Shown in pieces: positions 50,623 through 59,894 of a DNA stretch of 64,000 nt; position 1 is the stretch's first letter, and every line of letters starts with the position of its first letter. Made by a program: the position numbers and the translations under genes. The stretch is from Streptomyces sp. ASQP_92 (GTDB lineage Bacteria > Actinomycetota > Actinomycetes > Streptomycetales > Streptomycetaceae), in assembly GCF_025399895.1 (NCBI RefSeq), contig NZ_JAODUA010000001.1, forward strand, positions 62,001-126,000, written 5' to 3'. The notes under the pieces are model-generated. The model worked only from the letters and a program-made list of their open reading frames with translations. It did no database searches and had not been told where the DNA came from.

Positions 50623-52407
50623 GTGACTACTACCGCCTCCCACCACCTCTCACCCGCCTTCCCCGGCCGCGCCCCCTGGGGCACCGCCAACAAGCTGAGA
50701 GCCTGGCAGCAGGGTGCCCTGGAGAGGTATGTCCAGGAGCAGCCGCGCGACTTCCTCGCCGTCGCGACGCCCGGCGCCGGCAAGACGACCTTCGCGCTCA
50801 CCCTCGCCTCGTGGCTGCTGCACCACCACGTGGTGCAGCAGATCACCGTGGTCGCGCCGACCGAGCACCTCAAGAAGCAGTGGGCGGACGCCGCGGCCCG
50901 GGTCGGCATCAAGCTCGACCCGGACTACAGCGCGGGGCCGCTCAGCAGGGAGTACCACGGCGTCGCCGTCACCTACGCCGGTGTGGGCGTGCGCCCGATG
51001 CTGCACCGCAACCGGTGCGAGCAGCGCAAGACGCTCGTCATCCTCGACGAGATCCACCACGCCGGTGACTCCAAGTCGTGGGGCGAGGCCTGCCTCGAAG
51101 CCTTCGACCCGGCGACCCGGCGCCTCGCGCTCACCGGCACCCCCTTCCGGTCCGACACCAACCCCATTCCCTTCGTCACGTACGAGGAGGGCAACGACGG
51201 GATCCGGCGGTCCTCCGCCGACTACACCTACGGATACGGCAACGCGCTCGCCGACGGTGTCGTGCGGCCGGTCATATTCATGAGCTACAGCGGCAACATG
51301 CGCTGGCGCACCAAGGCCGGCGACGAGATCGCGGCGCGGCTCGGCGAGCCCATGACCAAGGACGCCATCTCGCAGGCCTGGCGCACCGCGCTCGACCCGC
51401 GCGGCGACTGGATGCCCAATGTGCTGCGCGCAGCCGACCAGCGTCTGACCGAGGTCAGGAAGGCCATCCCGGACGCCGGCGCGCTCGTCATCGCCTCCGA
51501 CCAGGACTCCGCCCGCGCCTACGCCAAACTGATCCGCGAGATCACCGGGACGAAGGCCACCGTCGTGCTGTCCGACGACACCGGAGCGTCCAAGCGGATC
51601 GACGAGTTCGCCGAGGGCGACGACCGGTGGATGGTCGCCGTGCGCATGGTGTCCGAGGGCGTCGACGTGCCGCGGCTGGCCGTCGGGGTGTACGCCACCA
51701 CCATTTCGACCCCGCTGTTCTTCGCCCAGGCCGTCGGCCGTTTCGTCCGGTCACGGCGGCGCGGTGAGACCGCTTCCGTTTTCCTCCCCACCATTCCCAT
51801 GCTCCTCGGCTTCGCCAACGAGATGGAGGTCGAGCGCGACCACGTACTCGACAAGCCGAAGAAGGACGGCGAGGAAGAGGACCCCTACGCCGAGTCCGAG
51901 CAGGAAATGGACGAGGCGAACAGGGAGCAGGACGAGGACACCGGGGACGACATGCTCCCCTTCGAGGCCCTCGAATCCGATGCCGTCTTCGACCGGGTCA
52001 TGTACAACGGCGCCGAATTCGGCATGCAGGCCCACCCGGGGAGCGAGGAGGAGCAGGACTATCTCGGCATTCCCGGGCTCCTCGAACCCGACCAGGTGCA
52101 GATGCTGCTCCAGAAGCGGCAGGCCCGGCAGATCGCGCACAGCCGCCAGAAGCCGGCCGAGCAGGCCGATCTGCTCGAAATGCCCGCAGAACGACGCCCC
52201 GTCGTCTCGCACAAGGAACTGCTCGAACTGCGCAAGTCGCTCAACACGATGGTCGGCGCGTACGTCCACCAGAGCGGCAAGCCGCACGGCGTCATCCACA
52301 CCGAGCTGCGCCGGGTGTGCGGCGGTCCGCCGAGCGCGGAGGCCACGGCGGGACAGCTGCGCGAGCGGATCAAGAAGGTTCAGGAGTGGGCGACCCGCAT
52401 GAAGTAG
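50623..52407 (+). CDS. SSL2/UvsW-type DEAD-box DNA/RNA helicase
   Basis: The 594-residue superfamily 2 helicase has Walker A VATPGAGKTTFALTL, motif II ILDEIHHAGDSKSWG, motif III LALTGTPFRSDT and the late motifs MVSEGVDVPRLAVGVY and AVGRFVRSRRRGE. An acidic stretch (about residues 415-445, many Glu and Asp) interrupts the C-terminal part. GTG at 50623 follows GGAG; an upstream in-frame ATG at 50581 lacks a ribosome site. Role in DNA repair or transcription is likely; the exact one is unknown. Confidence 0.88.
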   Translation: MTTTASHHLSPAFPGRAPWGTANKLRAWQQGALERYVQEQPRDFLAVATPGAGKTTFALTLASWLLHHHVVQQITVVAPTEHLKKQWADAAARVGIKLDPDYSAGPLSREYHGVAVTYAGVGVRPMLHRNRCEQRKTLVILDEIHHAGDSKSWGEACLEAFDPATRRLALTGTPFRSDTNPIPFVTYEEGNDGIRRSSADYTYGYGNALADGVVRPVIFMSYSGNMRWRTKAGDEIAARLGEPMTKDAISQAWRTALDPRGDWMPNVLRAADQRLTEVRKAIPDAGALVIASDQDSARAYAKLIREITGTKATVVLSDDTGASKRIDEFAEGDDRWMVAVRMVSEGVDVPRLAVGVYATTISTPLFFAQAVGRFVRSRRRGETASVFLPTIPMLLGFANEMEVERDHVLDKPKKDGEEEDPYAESEQEMDEANREQDEDTGDDMLPFEALESDAVFDRVMYNGAEFGMQAHPGSEEEQDYLGIPGLLEPDQVQMLLQKRQARQIAHSRQKPAEQADLLEMPAERRPVVSHKELLELRKSLNTMVGAYVHQSGKPHGVIHTELRRVCGGPPSAEATAGQLRERIKKVQEWATRMK

Positions 52408-52862
52408 CGGGCCCGTCGCGGAAAGGGGGCCCGGCGTGCGATGCCGGGCCCCTCGCGAGGAGCGGCCCCCACGGACGCTCCTCGACCGTCTGCCACGGTA
52501 ATGGCCCGGCAAATCCGTGCGGGTCGCCCCTGGTCCTCGCTAAGACGGACTTAGGTCCCGAAGGGGATCGAACAGGATCAAATTCATCCCCCACGGGTCA
52601 TTATTTGTCCATCTGTTGGGGCTGCTCCGCCCATTCCGCGGGTTTCGAAATTCTGCTCGCGCCCGGATTCTGGACGAGGTCTTCCGCTGAGCGGTATCCG
52701 CTCGCTACTGTCCCCGCCATGCAAACGCCCCGTGGCAGCGTCGCCGCGGAGCGCAGCCGGTGTTTTGGCCTCGCCGGCGGGCTCTGCGCGCGATGCCGAT
52801 GGGACCGGCGCCGCGAACCACGGAGAGTGCCGCCGCGACTCGCCACTTAAGGAGTGGGTGTC
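52408..52862. other. Intergenic region between helicase and IclR gene
   Basis: A hairpin at 52426-52452 (GGGGCCCGGC with GCCGGGCCCC) ends the helicase transcript. A more AT-rich stretch around 52570-52630 may be a promoter. AAGGAG at 52850-52855 serves the IclR gene. No gene is supported. Confidence 0.5.
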
Positions 52863-53507
52863 GTGACCGCGGAGACCTCCCAGACGCTCGACCGGGGACT
52901 ACGCGTCCTCAAGCTGCTCGCCGACACCGACCACGGTCTGACGGTCACCGAGTTGTCCAACAAACTCGGCGTCAACCGCACGGTCGTCTACCGCCTGCTC
53001 GCCACTCTGGAGCAGCACGCCCTCGTACGACGTGACCTCGGCGGCCGCGCCCGGGTCGGGCTCGGCGTGCTGCGCCTGGGCCGCCAGGTGCACCCCCTGG
53101 TCCGGGAGGCGGCGCTGCCCGCGCTGCGCTCGCTCGCCGAGGACATCGGGGCCACCGCCCACCTCACCCTCGTCGACGGATCGGACGCGCTCGCGGTGGC
53201 CGTGGTCGAGCCGACCTGGACCGACTACCACGTGGCCTACCGGGCCGGGTTCCGCCACCCCCTGGACCGGGGCGCGGCCGGCCGCGCGATCCTCTCCGCC
53301 CGCCAGGCCGGAGGCCTCGCCGAGCCCGGCTTCACCCTCACCCACGGCGAGCTGGAGGCCGGCGCGAGCGGGGCCGCGGCTCCGCTGGTCGGGGTCACCG
53401 GGATAGAGGGGAGCGTGGGTGTGGTGATGCTCGCCGACGCCGTACCCGAACGGGTCGGACCGCGGGTCGTGGACGCGGCGAAGGAAGTCGCCGACGCCCT
53501 GCGCTGA
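52863..53507 (+). CDS. IclR-family transcriptional regulator
   Basis: The 214-residue protein has the IclR winged helix (GLRVLKLLADTDHGLTVTEL, LGVNRTVVYRLLATLEQHAL) and the ligand domain (LPALRSLAEDIGATAHLTLV, HPLDRGAAGRAIL). GTG at 52863 has AAGGAG at 7 bp; GTG at 52854 is too close. It is slightly short for the family (about 250). The target genes are not evident. Confidence 0.88.
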   Translation: MTAETSQTLDRGLRVLKLLADTDHGLTVTELSNKLGVNRTVVYRLLATLEQHALVRRDLGGRARVGLGVLRLGRQVHPLVREAALPALRSLAEDIGATAHLTLVDGSDALAVAVVEPTWTDYHVAYRAGFRHPLDRGAAGRAILSARQAGGLAEPGFTLTHGELEAGASGAAAPLVGVTGIEGSVGVVMLADAVPERVGPRVVDAAKEVADALR

Positions 53508-53571
53508 GCCGCCCGGATCCGGTTCGACGCCCCGCGCGGAGCCGCCCGGGTCCGCTTCGACGCCTCGCGCG
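53506..53571. repeat. Two 33-bp tandem repeats after IclR gene
   Basis: Units 53506-53538 and 53539-53571 (GAGCCGCCCGG, TTCGACGCC, CGCGCG) differ at three positions, and a decayed third copy follows. The first unit starts within the IclR stop codon. Confidence 0.8.
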
Positions 53572-53669
53572 GAGCCCTGCCGGCCCCTCGACGCCCCGCA
53601 CCGCGCCATGCGCGGCCAGGCATTCGGGGGCGTCCGGGGCGTCCGGTTGCGTACGGATAGATTGGAGCC

Positions 53670-54458
53670 GTGCTCACTCGTCACCCCCGCCTCCGCAACC
53701 TCGCCATCGGCGCCGCACCAGTCGTCGCGCTGCTCGCCGTCGCCTGCTTCGCGCCGCTGCCGTTCGTGGTGGCCCAGCCGGGGCCGACCGCCGACGTGCT
53801 CGGGAACGACGAGGGCAAGCCGGTGATCACCATCTCCGGCGCCCCCACCCGGCCCACCAGCGGGCAGCTGCGGATGACCACCATCGTGGCCACCGGGCCC
53901 ACCGCGGACGTCGGGATCGATGATGTGGTGGACGGCTGGTTCCGCACCGACCGGGCGGTGATGCCGCGCGACTCGGTCTATCCGGTCGGCGGCAGCGAGA
54001 AGGAGATCTCCGAGCACAACCAGGCGCAGATGAAGCAGTCGCAGGACGCCGCCTCCGTCGCGGCGCTCGGCTATCTCGGCCTCAGCCCCGACAAGGTCAA
54101 GGTCGATCTGCACCTCGCCGACGTCGGCGGCCCGAGCGCGGGGCTGCTCTTCACGCTCGGCATCATCGACAAGCTGAACGGCAACGGCTCGGGGGGCGAC
54201 CTCACGGGCGGCCACACCATCGCCGGTACGGGGACGATCACCGGCGGCGGGAACGTCGGCGAGGTCGGCGGGGTCGCGCTCAAGACGAAGGCCGCCGCCC
54301 GCGACGGGGCGACCGTGTTCCTCGTGCCGAAGGGGGAGTGCTCGGACGCCCACTCCGAACTGCCCAAGGGGCTGCGCCTGATCCCCGTCACTACGCTGAA
54401 GGGTGCGGTGTCCGCGCTTCAGGCGTTGCAGAAGGGCGACCCGGTTCCGTCCTGCTGA
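53670..54458 (+). CDS. Membrane-anchored S16 (Lon-like) serine protease
   Basis: The 262-residue protein has an N-terminal signal anchor (about 10-38) and a Lon-type protease domain with the Ser156/Lys205 dyad in DVGGPSAGLLFTLG and GGVALKTKAAARDG. It resembles YlbL-type proteases but lacks a clear PDZ domain. GTG at 53670 follows GGAG. The active site should face outside. Its last 68 bp overlap the convergent MFS gene. Confidence 0.85.
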   Translation: MLTRHPRLRNLAIGAAPVVALLAVACFAPLPFVVAQPGPTADVLGNDEGKPVITISGAPTRPTSGQLRMTTIVATGPTADVGIDDVVDGWFRTDRAVMPRDSVYPVGGSEKEISEHNQAQMKQSQDAASVAALGYLGLSPDKVKVDLHLADVGGPSAGLLFTLGIIDKLNGNGSGGDLTGGHTIAGTGTITGGGNVGEVGGVALKTKAAARDGATVFLVPKGECSDAHSELPKGLRLIPVTTLKGAVSALQALQKGDPVPSC

Positions 54459-55701
54459 CGGCGCCCGCGTCCATGTCCTTCCACGCCGGCAGGACGAGCG
54501 GGCTCAGCGTCGCCAGCAGATACACCCCGCCGACCATGAGCAGCGCGCCGCGCGGCCCCGCGCTCTCCACCAGGAAGCCGGCGGCGAGCCCGCCGAGCGG
54601 CATGGCCAGTTCACAGCCCGCCGTGAGCACCCCGGCGACCCGGCTGCGCAGCGCGTCGGGCACCTTCTCGTAGATCACCGTCGTCAGGATCGGGTTGAGC
54701 GCGCCGCTCGCGAGCCCCGCCACCACCATCGTGACGGCCAGCGGCAGGGTGGTGCCGGTCAGCGCCGCGACCGCGTACCGGGGCGCCCCGCACAGCAGCA
54801 CACAGGCCGAGAAGACCGTACGGCGCCGGAAGCGGTGGCCGACGAGCCCGTACAGGAGCGCGCCCGACAGTCCGCCGGCCCCGAACAGGGCGGCCAGCAA
54901 GCCGAGTTGGGGCGCCCCGCCCAGCTGGCGCTCGGCGTGGACGGGGAGCAGGACGGCGTTCCAGCCCTGGTCGGTTCCGTTCATCAGCATGACCATGGTG
55001 ACCACCGCGAGCAGCAGCCGGGTACGCGCCAAGTAGGCGTATCCCTCGCGCAGTTCGGCCTTGTAGGTGCGCGCCGAGACGGGCGGGCCGTCGCGCCGGG
55101 GCCGGGCCTCGGGGACGTGGCGCAGTCCGGCCGCGACCAGCGCCGCCGAGACGGCGAAGGTCGCGCCGTCGACGAGGAGGACGTTTCCGGCGCCGGTCAG
55201 CGCGATGAGCACGCCGGCCAGGGCCGCGCCGGTCATCCGGGCGCCGCGCGCGACGGCGTCGTAGCCGCTGGCGGCGCGCGACAGGGTGGTGCCGGAACGG
55301 CGCGCCAGGTCCGGGAGCAGGACGTAGCGCGCGGTGACGCCCGGGGTGTGGGCGAGTCCGCCGAGCGCCATCAGGGCGCAGAGCAGCCAGAACGCCAGGA
55401 GCCCGGCCTGGTGCAGGAGCGGGATCGCGGCGACCGCGAGCCCGCACACGACATCGGAGCCCACCGACACCCGGCGGCGCCCCACACGGTCGATGACCGG
55501 GCCGCCGACCAGGGCCGACACGACGATCGGCAGCGTCGCGCAGAAGGCGACGACCCCGGCCCGGCCCGGGCTGCCGGTGGTTTCCAGGACGAACCACGGC
55601 ACCCCGATGAGGGTGAGTGAACTGCCGCTGGCGGATATGGCGTTGGCCGTGAGTACGGCCGTGAGCGGCCTGCGATCGCGGTGTCCCCCCGGGCCGCTCA
55701 T
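54391..55701 (-). CDS. MFS transporter (drug efflux type)
   Basis: The 436-residue protein has twelve hydrophobic segments with GGPVIDRVGRRRVSVGSDVV as the conserved loop 2-3 motif. It resembles macrolide-type exporters. It is the last of three minus-strand genes that overlap or nearly touch (ArsR, small protein, MFS), so efflux is probably controlled by the ArsR regulator. Confidence 0.87.
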   Translation of the reverse strand: MSGPGGHRDRRPLTAVLTANAISASGSSLTLIGVPWFVLETTGSPGRAGVVAFCATLPIVVSALVGGPVIDRVGRRRVSVGSDVVCGLAVAAIPLLHQAGLLAFWLLCALMALGGLAHTPGVTARYVLLPDLARRSGTTLSRAASGYDAVARGARMTGAALAGVLIALTGAGNVLLVDGATFAVSAALVAAGLRHVPEARPRRDGPPVSARTYKAELREGYAYLARTRLLLAVVTMVMLMNGTDQGWNAVLLPVHAERQLGGAPQLGLLAALFGAGGLSGALLYGLVGHRFRRRTVFSACVLLCGAPRYAVAALTGTTLPLAVTMVVAGLASGALNPILTTVIYEKVPDALRSRVAGVLTAGCELAMPLGGLAAGFLVESAGPRGALLMVGGVYLLATLSPLVLPAWKDMDAGAVSRTEPGRPSATPEARTPHPSA

Positions 55702-55874
55702 GCGAGGCGGGCGTGGCGCCGCGGTTCCTGCTGGGTCAGGCGGAGCCCCAACTCAACCATCATCCAGCCGAGTTGGGCCCTGAGGTGCGGCTCGCGGGGG
55801 AATGCTTCGCGCGCTTCGGCGGCCAGTTCGGCGGCGCGCTGGTGGTGCAGCAGGAGGTGGGTGTCGCTGTGCAC
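55698..55874 (-). CDS. Small protein between ArsR and MFS genes
   Basis: The 58-residue protein is charged and helical (LLLHHQRAAELAAEAREAFP, LRAQLGWMMVELGLRLTQQE). GTG at 55874 has GAAGGGA at 7 bp, and the stop overlaps the MFS start (ATGA), which supports a real gene. Function unknown. Confidence 0.65.
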   Translation of the reverse strand: MHSDTHLLLHHQRAAELAAEAREAFPREPHLRAQLGWMMVELGLRLTQQEPRRHARLA

Positions 55875-55926
55875 GGCGTGGGTCCCTTCGGACGGGCGGG
55901 CTTGGGACGGGGGTGGGGCGGGGGGT

Positions 55927-56553
55927 TCAGCGGGCCTGGTGGGCGCGCGGGAAGGAGTGGAGATGCACGCGGACCTGGGCGGCTTCGGCACCCGGCGCCG
56001 CGTCGGACTCCGGGGCGGCGGCGCGGTACGTCTCGACGACGGCGTGCAACTTCTCGTTGAGCTCATGGAGTTGGGCGGCGGTGAGGTTCAGGGTGAAGTC
56101 GCTCAGGTCGCCGCTGGTGGACCACGGCTCCGGCCAGTCGTGCATGGTGGCGAGCCAGGTCGAGAGCTCCTGGGTGTGGATGCCGGCGATCTCGTGCAGG
56201 AACAGGTTGGCCGCGCCCCGCACCTCCGGATCGCTGCTGGTGTGCAGGTCGTCGGCGAACGAGGTGCCGTTGTGCACCGCCTTCCACCAGCGCTCGCGCC
56301 CCTTGCCGCGCGCCGGGTCGTCCTCGACGAAGCCGTGCGTGGCGAGCTGGCGCAGGTGGTAGCTGGTCGCCCCGCTCGACTCGCCCAGCCGGTCGCCCAG
56401 TTGGGAGGCCGTGGCCGGCCCGTCGTGGCGAAGCGACTTCAGGATGCGGATGCGCAGGGGGTGGGCGAGGCCGCGCAGGGAGCGCGCGTCGAGGATGCGC
56501 TCCCCGGCGGCGTTCTGGGGGTGCGGGGCGGCGGGCCGCTGGTTCTCGGGCAT
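55927..56553 (-). CDS. ArsR-family regulator with long C-terminal domain
   Basis: The 208-residue protein has an ArsR-type winged helix (about 20-95: LRGLAHPLRIRILKSLRHDG, GESSGATSYHLRQLATHG) and a C-terminal helical domain with no metal cysteines. It probably represses the two downstream genes. ATG at 56553 is used as the homologous region starts soon after; the upstream DNA carries three decamer repeats. Confidence 0.88.
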   Translation of the reverse strand: MPENQRPAAPHPQNAAGERILDARSLRGLAHPLRIRILKSLRHDGPATASQLGDRLGESSGATSYHLRQLATHGFVEDDPARGKGRERWWKAVHNGTSFADDLHTSSDPEVRGAANLFLHEIAGIHTQELSTWLATMHDWPEPWSTSGDLSDFTLNLTAAQLHELNEKLHAVVETYRAAAPESDAAPGAEAAQVRVHLHSFPRAHQAR

Positions 56554-56592
56554 GACCCAAAGGTAGCTCTGCAAAGAGACCCTTGCAACACT

Positions 56593-56630
56593 TTCTTTGC
56601 ATGAACTTCTTTGCATCGAGTTCTTTGTAC
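56593..56630. promoter_or_regulatory. Three TTCTTTGCAT boxes spaced 14 bp before ArsR gene
   Basis: Decamers start at 56593, 56607 (both TTCTTTGCAT) and 56621 (TTCTTTGTAC), exactly 14 bp apart. A related palindrome CTCTGCAAAGAG lies at 56568-56579. All are 15-80 bp before the ArsR start, as expected for an operator. Confidence 0.65.
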
Positions 56631-56636
56631 GCTCAT

Positions 56637-56684
56637 GCCCCGCGGCGGGCCCCGCGGCGGGCCCCGCGGCGGGCCCCGCGGCGG
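56637..56684. repeat. Four perfect 12-bp tandem repeats
   Basis: GCCCCGCGGCGG is repeated four times without change between the ArsR promoter region and the osmoprotectant operon end. Perfect copies suggest slippage. Confidence 0.9.
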
Positions 56685-56716
56685 GCTCCCGGCCCGGACC
56701 CGCCCCCCTCCGCGCC

Positions 56717-57700
56717 TCACCCCTTCTTGATGAACCCCTCCCGCACCAGCCACTCCAGCGCCACGTCGTGCGGGTCCCGGCCGTCCACGTCGACCTCGGC
56801 GTTGAGCTGCCGGGCGATCCCGGTCGTCAGCCTGGCGCTGAGCGGGTCGAGCAGGGCCGCGATCGCCGGGTACTTCTCGTACGTCCGGCGGTGCACCGCC
56901 GGCGCGGCGTTGTAGTTGGGGAAGAAGTGCTTGTCGTCCTGGACGGTCGCCAGATTCATCGCCTGGATGCGGCCGTCGGTGGTGAACACCTCGCCCAGCA
57001 GACAGGAGTTGGACTTGGACACCTGGGTGTAGATGATCCCGGCGTCCATCTTCTGGATGTTGGAGGCGGGGATCGACATCCCGTACGCCTTCTCCATGCC
57101 GGGCAGCCCGTCCTCGCGCGAGGCGAACTCGTTCTCCACGCAGATCGTCACCGCCGAGGGATCCTTCTTGGAGAGCGCGGCGACGTCCGAGAGCGTCTTG
57201 AGGTGGTACTTGGCGTTGTTGGACTGGCTGATCCCCAGCGAATACGTGTTGTTCAGGGTCGACTGCGGCAGCCAGGTCACGCCGTTCTTCAGGTCCGCGT
57301 CGCGCACCGCCCGCCACTGCGCCTGGGGGTCGGTGATCGGCTTGCTGTTGCCCTGATAGGTGATCCACGCCGTGCCGGTGTAGTCGTACATCGCGTCCGC
57401 GTCGCCCTTCGCGATCGCCTCGCGGGCGCTGATCGAGCCCGGCAGGTTCGTCCGGTCGAGGACCTCGGCGCCGGCCGCCTTGAAGACCAGGCCGACCATC
57501 TGGCCCAGGACGATGTTCTCGCTGAAGTTCTTCGACGTGACCGTCAGGGAGGCCCCCTTCAGGGGCAGGCCCTGGCCGATCGAGCCGGGCAGCACGTCGT
57601 CCACCAGCGGCGAGCCCGACTTGAGCCCGCAGCCGGACACCACGGCGAGCAGCGCGAGCGAGCCGGTGGCGGCGAGCAGTGCCGTACGCGGATGCCGCAT
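56717..57700 (-). CDS. Osmoprotectant ABC transporter substrate-binding lipoprotein (OpuCC/ProX-like)
   Basis: The 327-residue protein has a signal peptide with lipobox VSGC and the OpuAC fold (LTVTSKNFSENIVLGQMVGL, DADAMYDYTGTAWITYQG). It binds glycine betaine, choline or carnitine. ATG at 57700 follows GGAGG and overlaps the upstream permease stop. It is the last gene of the four-gene operon. Confidence 0.92.
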   Translation of the reverse strand: MRHPRTALLAATGSLALLAVVSGCGLKSGSPLVDDVLPGSIGQGLPLKGASLTVTSKNFSENIVLGQMVGLVFKAAGAEVLDRTNLPGSISAREAIAKGDADAMYDYTGTAWITYQGNSKPITDPQAQWRAVRDADLKNGVTWLPQSTLNNTYSLGISQSNNAKYHLKTLSDVAALSKKDPSAVTICVENEFASREDGLPGMEKAYGMSIPASNIQKMDAGIIYTQVSKSNSCLLGEVFTTDGRIQAMNLATVQDDKHFFPNYNAAPAVHRRTYEKYPAIAALLDPLSARLTTGIARQLNAEVDVDGRDPHDVALEWLVREGFIKKG

Positions 57701-58572
57701 CACTCCACCTCCAGTCCGCGCGGGGTCAGCGCGACCTCGGCCAGCGACGCCAGCCAGTCCACGAGCAGGGCCAGGGCCACCGTCAGGATCGAGCCGAGGA
57801 CCAGGACCGGCATGCGCTGGGTCTGGATGCCGGAGGTGATCAGGTCGCCGAGGCCGCCCCCGCCGCCGAAGGTGGCGAGCGTGGCGGTGCCGACGTTCAG
57901 GACCAGCGCGGTCCGCACCCCCGCGAGGATCAGCGGCACCGCGAGCGGCAGTTCGACCTTGCCCAGGGTGCCGAGCGCCGACATGCCGATGCCCCGGGAC
58001 GCCTCGACGAGCTGGGGGTCGATCGCGCGCAGCCCCGCCACCGTGTTGGAGAGCACCGGCAGGACCGCGTAGATCACCATGCCGACGATCGCCGTGCCGG
58101 GCCCGATGCCGAGCCAGATCACCAGGAGCGCCAACAGGCCGATGGCCGGGGTGGCCTGGCCGATGTTGGCGACCGCGGTGACCAGCGGCGCCGCCCGGCT
58201 CACCCCGCGCCGGGTCAGCGCGATGCCGAGCGGGATCGCGATGATCAGCACCCAGAACGTGGAGATCGCGGTCAGCTTCACGTGCTGCCACAGCCGGAGT
58301 TGGACATTGCCGTGGTCGAGGGAGTTCTTCGCGATCGAGTCCAGGTCGACATGGGTGATCCAGACGTAGGTGATCACCAGGACGACCGCGAGCACCACCG
58401 GCAGGAAGACCAGCTTGCGCCAGGTGATCCGGCGGGCCGGCCTGCCCGGCGCCGGACTCGCCTCGTCCTCGGGCTCGGCGAGCGGGCCGGGCAGCTCGTC
58501 GCGGAAGGCGCGACCGCCGACCTCGTGCTCGCCCGGCGGGCGCTCGGCGGGGGCGGAGCTCCTGGGCGTCAT
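57700..58572 (-). CDS. Osmoprotectant ABC transporter permease
   Basis: The 290-residue protein has a charged N-terminus of about 50 residues and six helices, with the permease signature VEASRGIGMSALGTLGKVEL. It overlaps its neighbours on both sides by 3-4 bp. With the other permease it forms the OpuC-type channel. Confidence 0.9.
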   Translation of the reverse strand: MTPRSSAPAERPPGEHEVGGRAFRDELPGPLAEPEDEASPAPGRPARRITWRKLVFLPVVLAVVLVITYVWITHVDLDSIAKNSLDHGNVQLRLWQHVKLTAISTFWVLIIAIPLGIALTRRGVSRAAPLVTAVANIGQATPAIGLLALLVIWLGIGPGTAIVGMVIYAVLPVLSNTVAGLRAIDPQLVEASRGIGMSALGTLGKVELPLAVPLILAGVRTALVLNVGTATLATFGGGGGLGDLITSGIQTQRMPVLVLGSILTVALALLVDWLASLAEVALTPRGLEVE

Positions 58573-59894
58573 GGCTGCTTCGCACCGCCCTCCAGCTCCT
58601 GTTCGGTCTGGTGGTGGCGGTGCTCTTCGAGGTCGTGCTGGTGCTCGATGGCGGTCAGCCGGTCGGCCTCCAGGAGTTCGTGCACGGAGTTCATCAGGGT
58701 CTCCATGTCGACGACGCCGATGTACTCGCCGCGCCGCCCGGTCACCGCGACCCGGCCGCCGGAGTCGATGAGCACGGCCTCCAGGGCGTCGTGCAGCGTC
58801 GCGTCCCGGGTCACCGTGTCGTGCACCATCTGCCCGGCCCGCGCGAGCGAGCCCTTGGCGCGCATCAGATCGCCGCGCCGCAGCCACTTGTAGGGGCGGT
58901 TCCTGCGGTCCAGCATGAGCAGTTCGTTGTGCGGGCCGCTGCGGAGCTTGTTGAAGATCGACTGGAGTGGGTCGTCCACGGTGACCGTGGGGAACTCGGC
59001 CATCTCCACATCCCGTACGCGGGTGAGGTTGAGGCGCTTGAGGGCGGCGCCCGCGCCGACGAACCCGGAGACGAAGTCGTCCGCGGGGTTGGTGAGGATG
59101 GCCTCCGGAGTGTCGAACTGAGCGATGTGCGAGCGTTCGCGCAGCACGGCGATCCGGTCGCCCAGTTTGATCGCCTCGTCGAAGTCGTGGGTGACGAAGA
59201 CGATCGTCTTGTGCAGCTCGTGCTGGAGGCGGATCAGCTCGTCCTGGAGGTGGTCGCGGGTGATCGGGTCGACGGCGCCGAACGGCTCGTCCATCAGGAG
59301 CACCGGCGGATCGGCCGCCAACGCCCTTGCCACGCCCACCCGTTGCTGCTGTCCGCCGGAGAGCTGGCGCGGATAGCGGCCGTGGAACTCGCGCGGATCG
59401 AGCCCGACCAGGTCCAGCATCTCCTCGACCCGGTCCTTCACCTTCGCCCTGGACCAGCCGACCATCTTCGGGACGAGCGCGATGTTCTCGGCGACCGTCA
59501 TGTGCGGGAAGAGCCCGGACGACTGGATTGCGTAACCGACCTTGCGGCGCAGTTTCACCGGGTCGATGTCGGTGACGTCCTCGTCGTCGATCCGGATACG
59601 GCCGGATGTCGGTTCGATCAACCGGTTGATCATCTTGAGCGTGGTCGACTTGCCACAGCCCGAAGGCCCCACGAAGACGACGGTCTCGCCCGCCTTGATC
59701 TCCATGGTGACGCTGTCCACGGCGGGGTTGGGGTTGCCCGGATACCGCTTGGTCAGCTCCTCCAACTGGATGGAGGCCCCCGAGGCGGAGCCGCCCGGGG
59801 CCGACGCACCGGCGGACCCGGATCGCTCGGGCTCGGACCGCTCGGAGGCTGACCGTTCGGAGACGGATCGTTCGGACTCGGATCGCTCAGACAC
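58569..59894 (-). CDS. Osmoprotectant ABC transporter ATP-binding protein with CBS domains
   Basis: The 441-residue ATPase has Walker A GPSGCGKSTTLKMIN, signature RQLSGGQQQRVGVARALA and Walker B VLLMDEPFGAVDP, then two CBS domains (about 300-420) that sense ionic strength in OpuA-type transporters. The first ~26 residues are a Ser-Glu-Arg repeat (SERSESERSVSERSASERSE) encoded by short DNA repeats. GTG at 59894 overlaps the first permease gene. Confidence 0.92.
   Translation of the reverse strand: MSERSESERSVSERSASERSEPERSGSAGASAPGGSASGASIQLEELTKRYPGNPNPAVDSVTMEIKAGETVVFVGPSGCGKSTTLKMINRLIEPTSGRIRIDDEDVTDIDPVKLRRKVGYAIQSSGLFPHMTVAENIALVPKMVGWSRAKVKDRVEEMLDLVGLDPREFHGRYPRQLSGGQQQRVGVARALAADPPVLLMDEPFGAVDPITRDHLQDELIRLQHELHKTIVFVTHDFDEAIKLGDRIAVLRERSHIAQFDTPEAILTNPADDFVSGFVGAGAALKRLNLTRVRDVEMAEFPTVTVDDPLQSIFNKLRSGPHNELLMLDRRNRPYKWLRRGDLMRAKGSLARAGQMVHDTVTRDATLHDALEAVLIDSGGRVAVTGRRGEYIGVVDMETLMNSVHELLEADRLTAIEHQHDLEEHRHHQTEQELEGGAKQP

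Noticed and set aside
52601..52846. 81-codon minus-strand frame before the IclR gene
   Set aside because: Arg/Ser-rich without motif; it covers the expected IclR promoter region.
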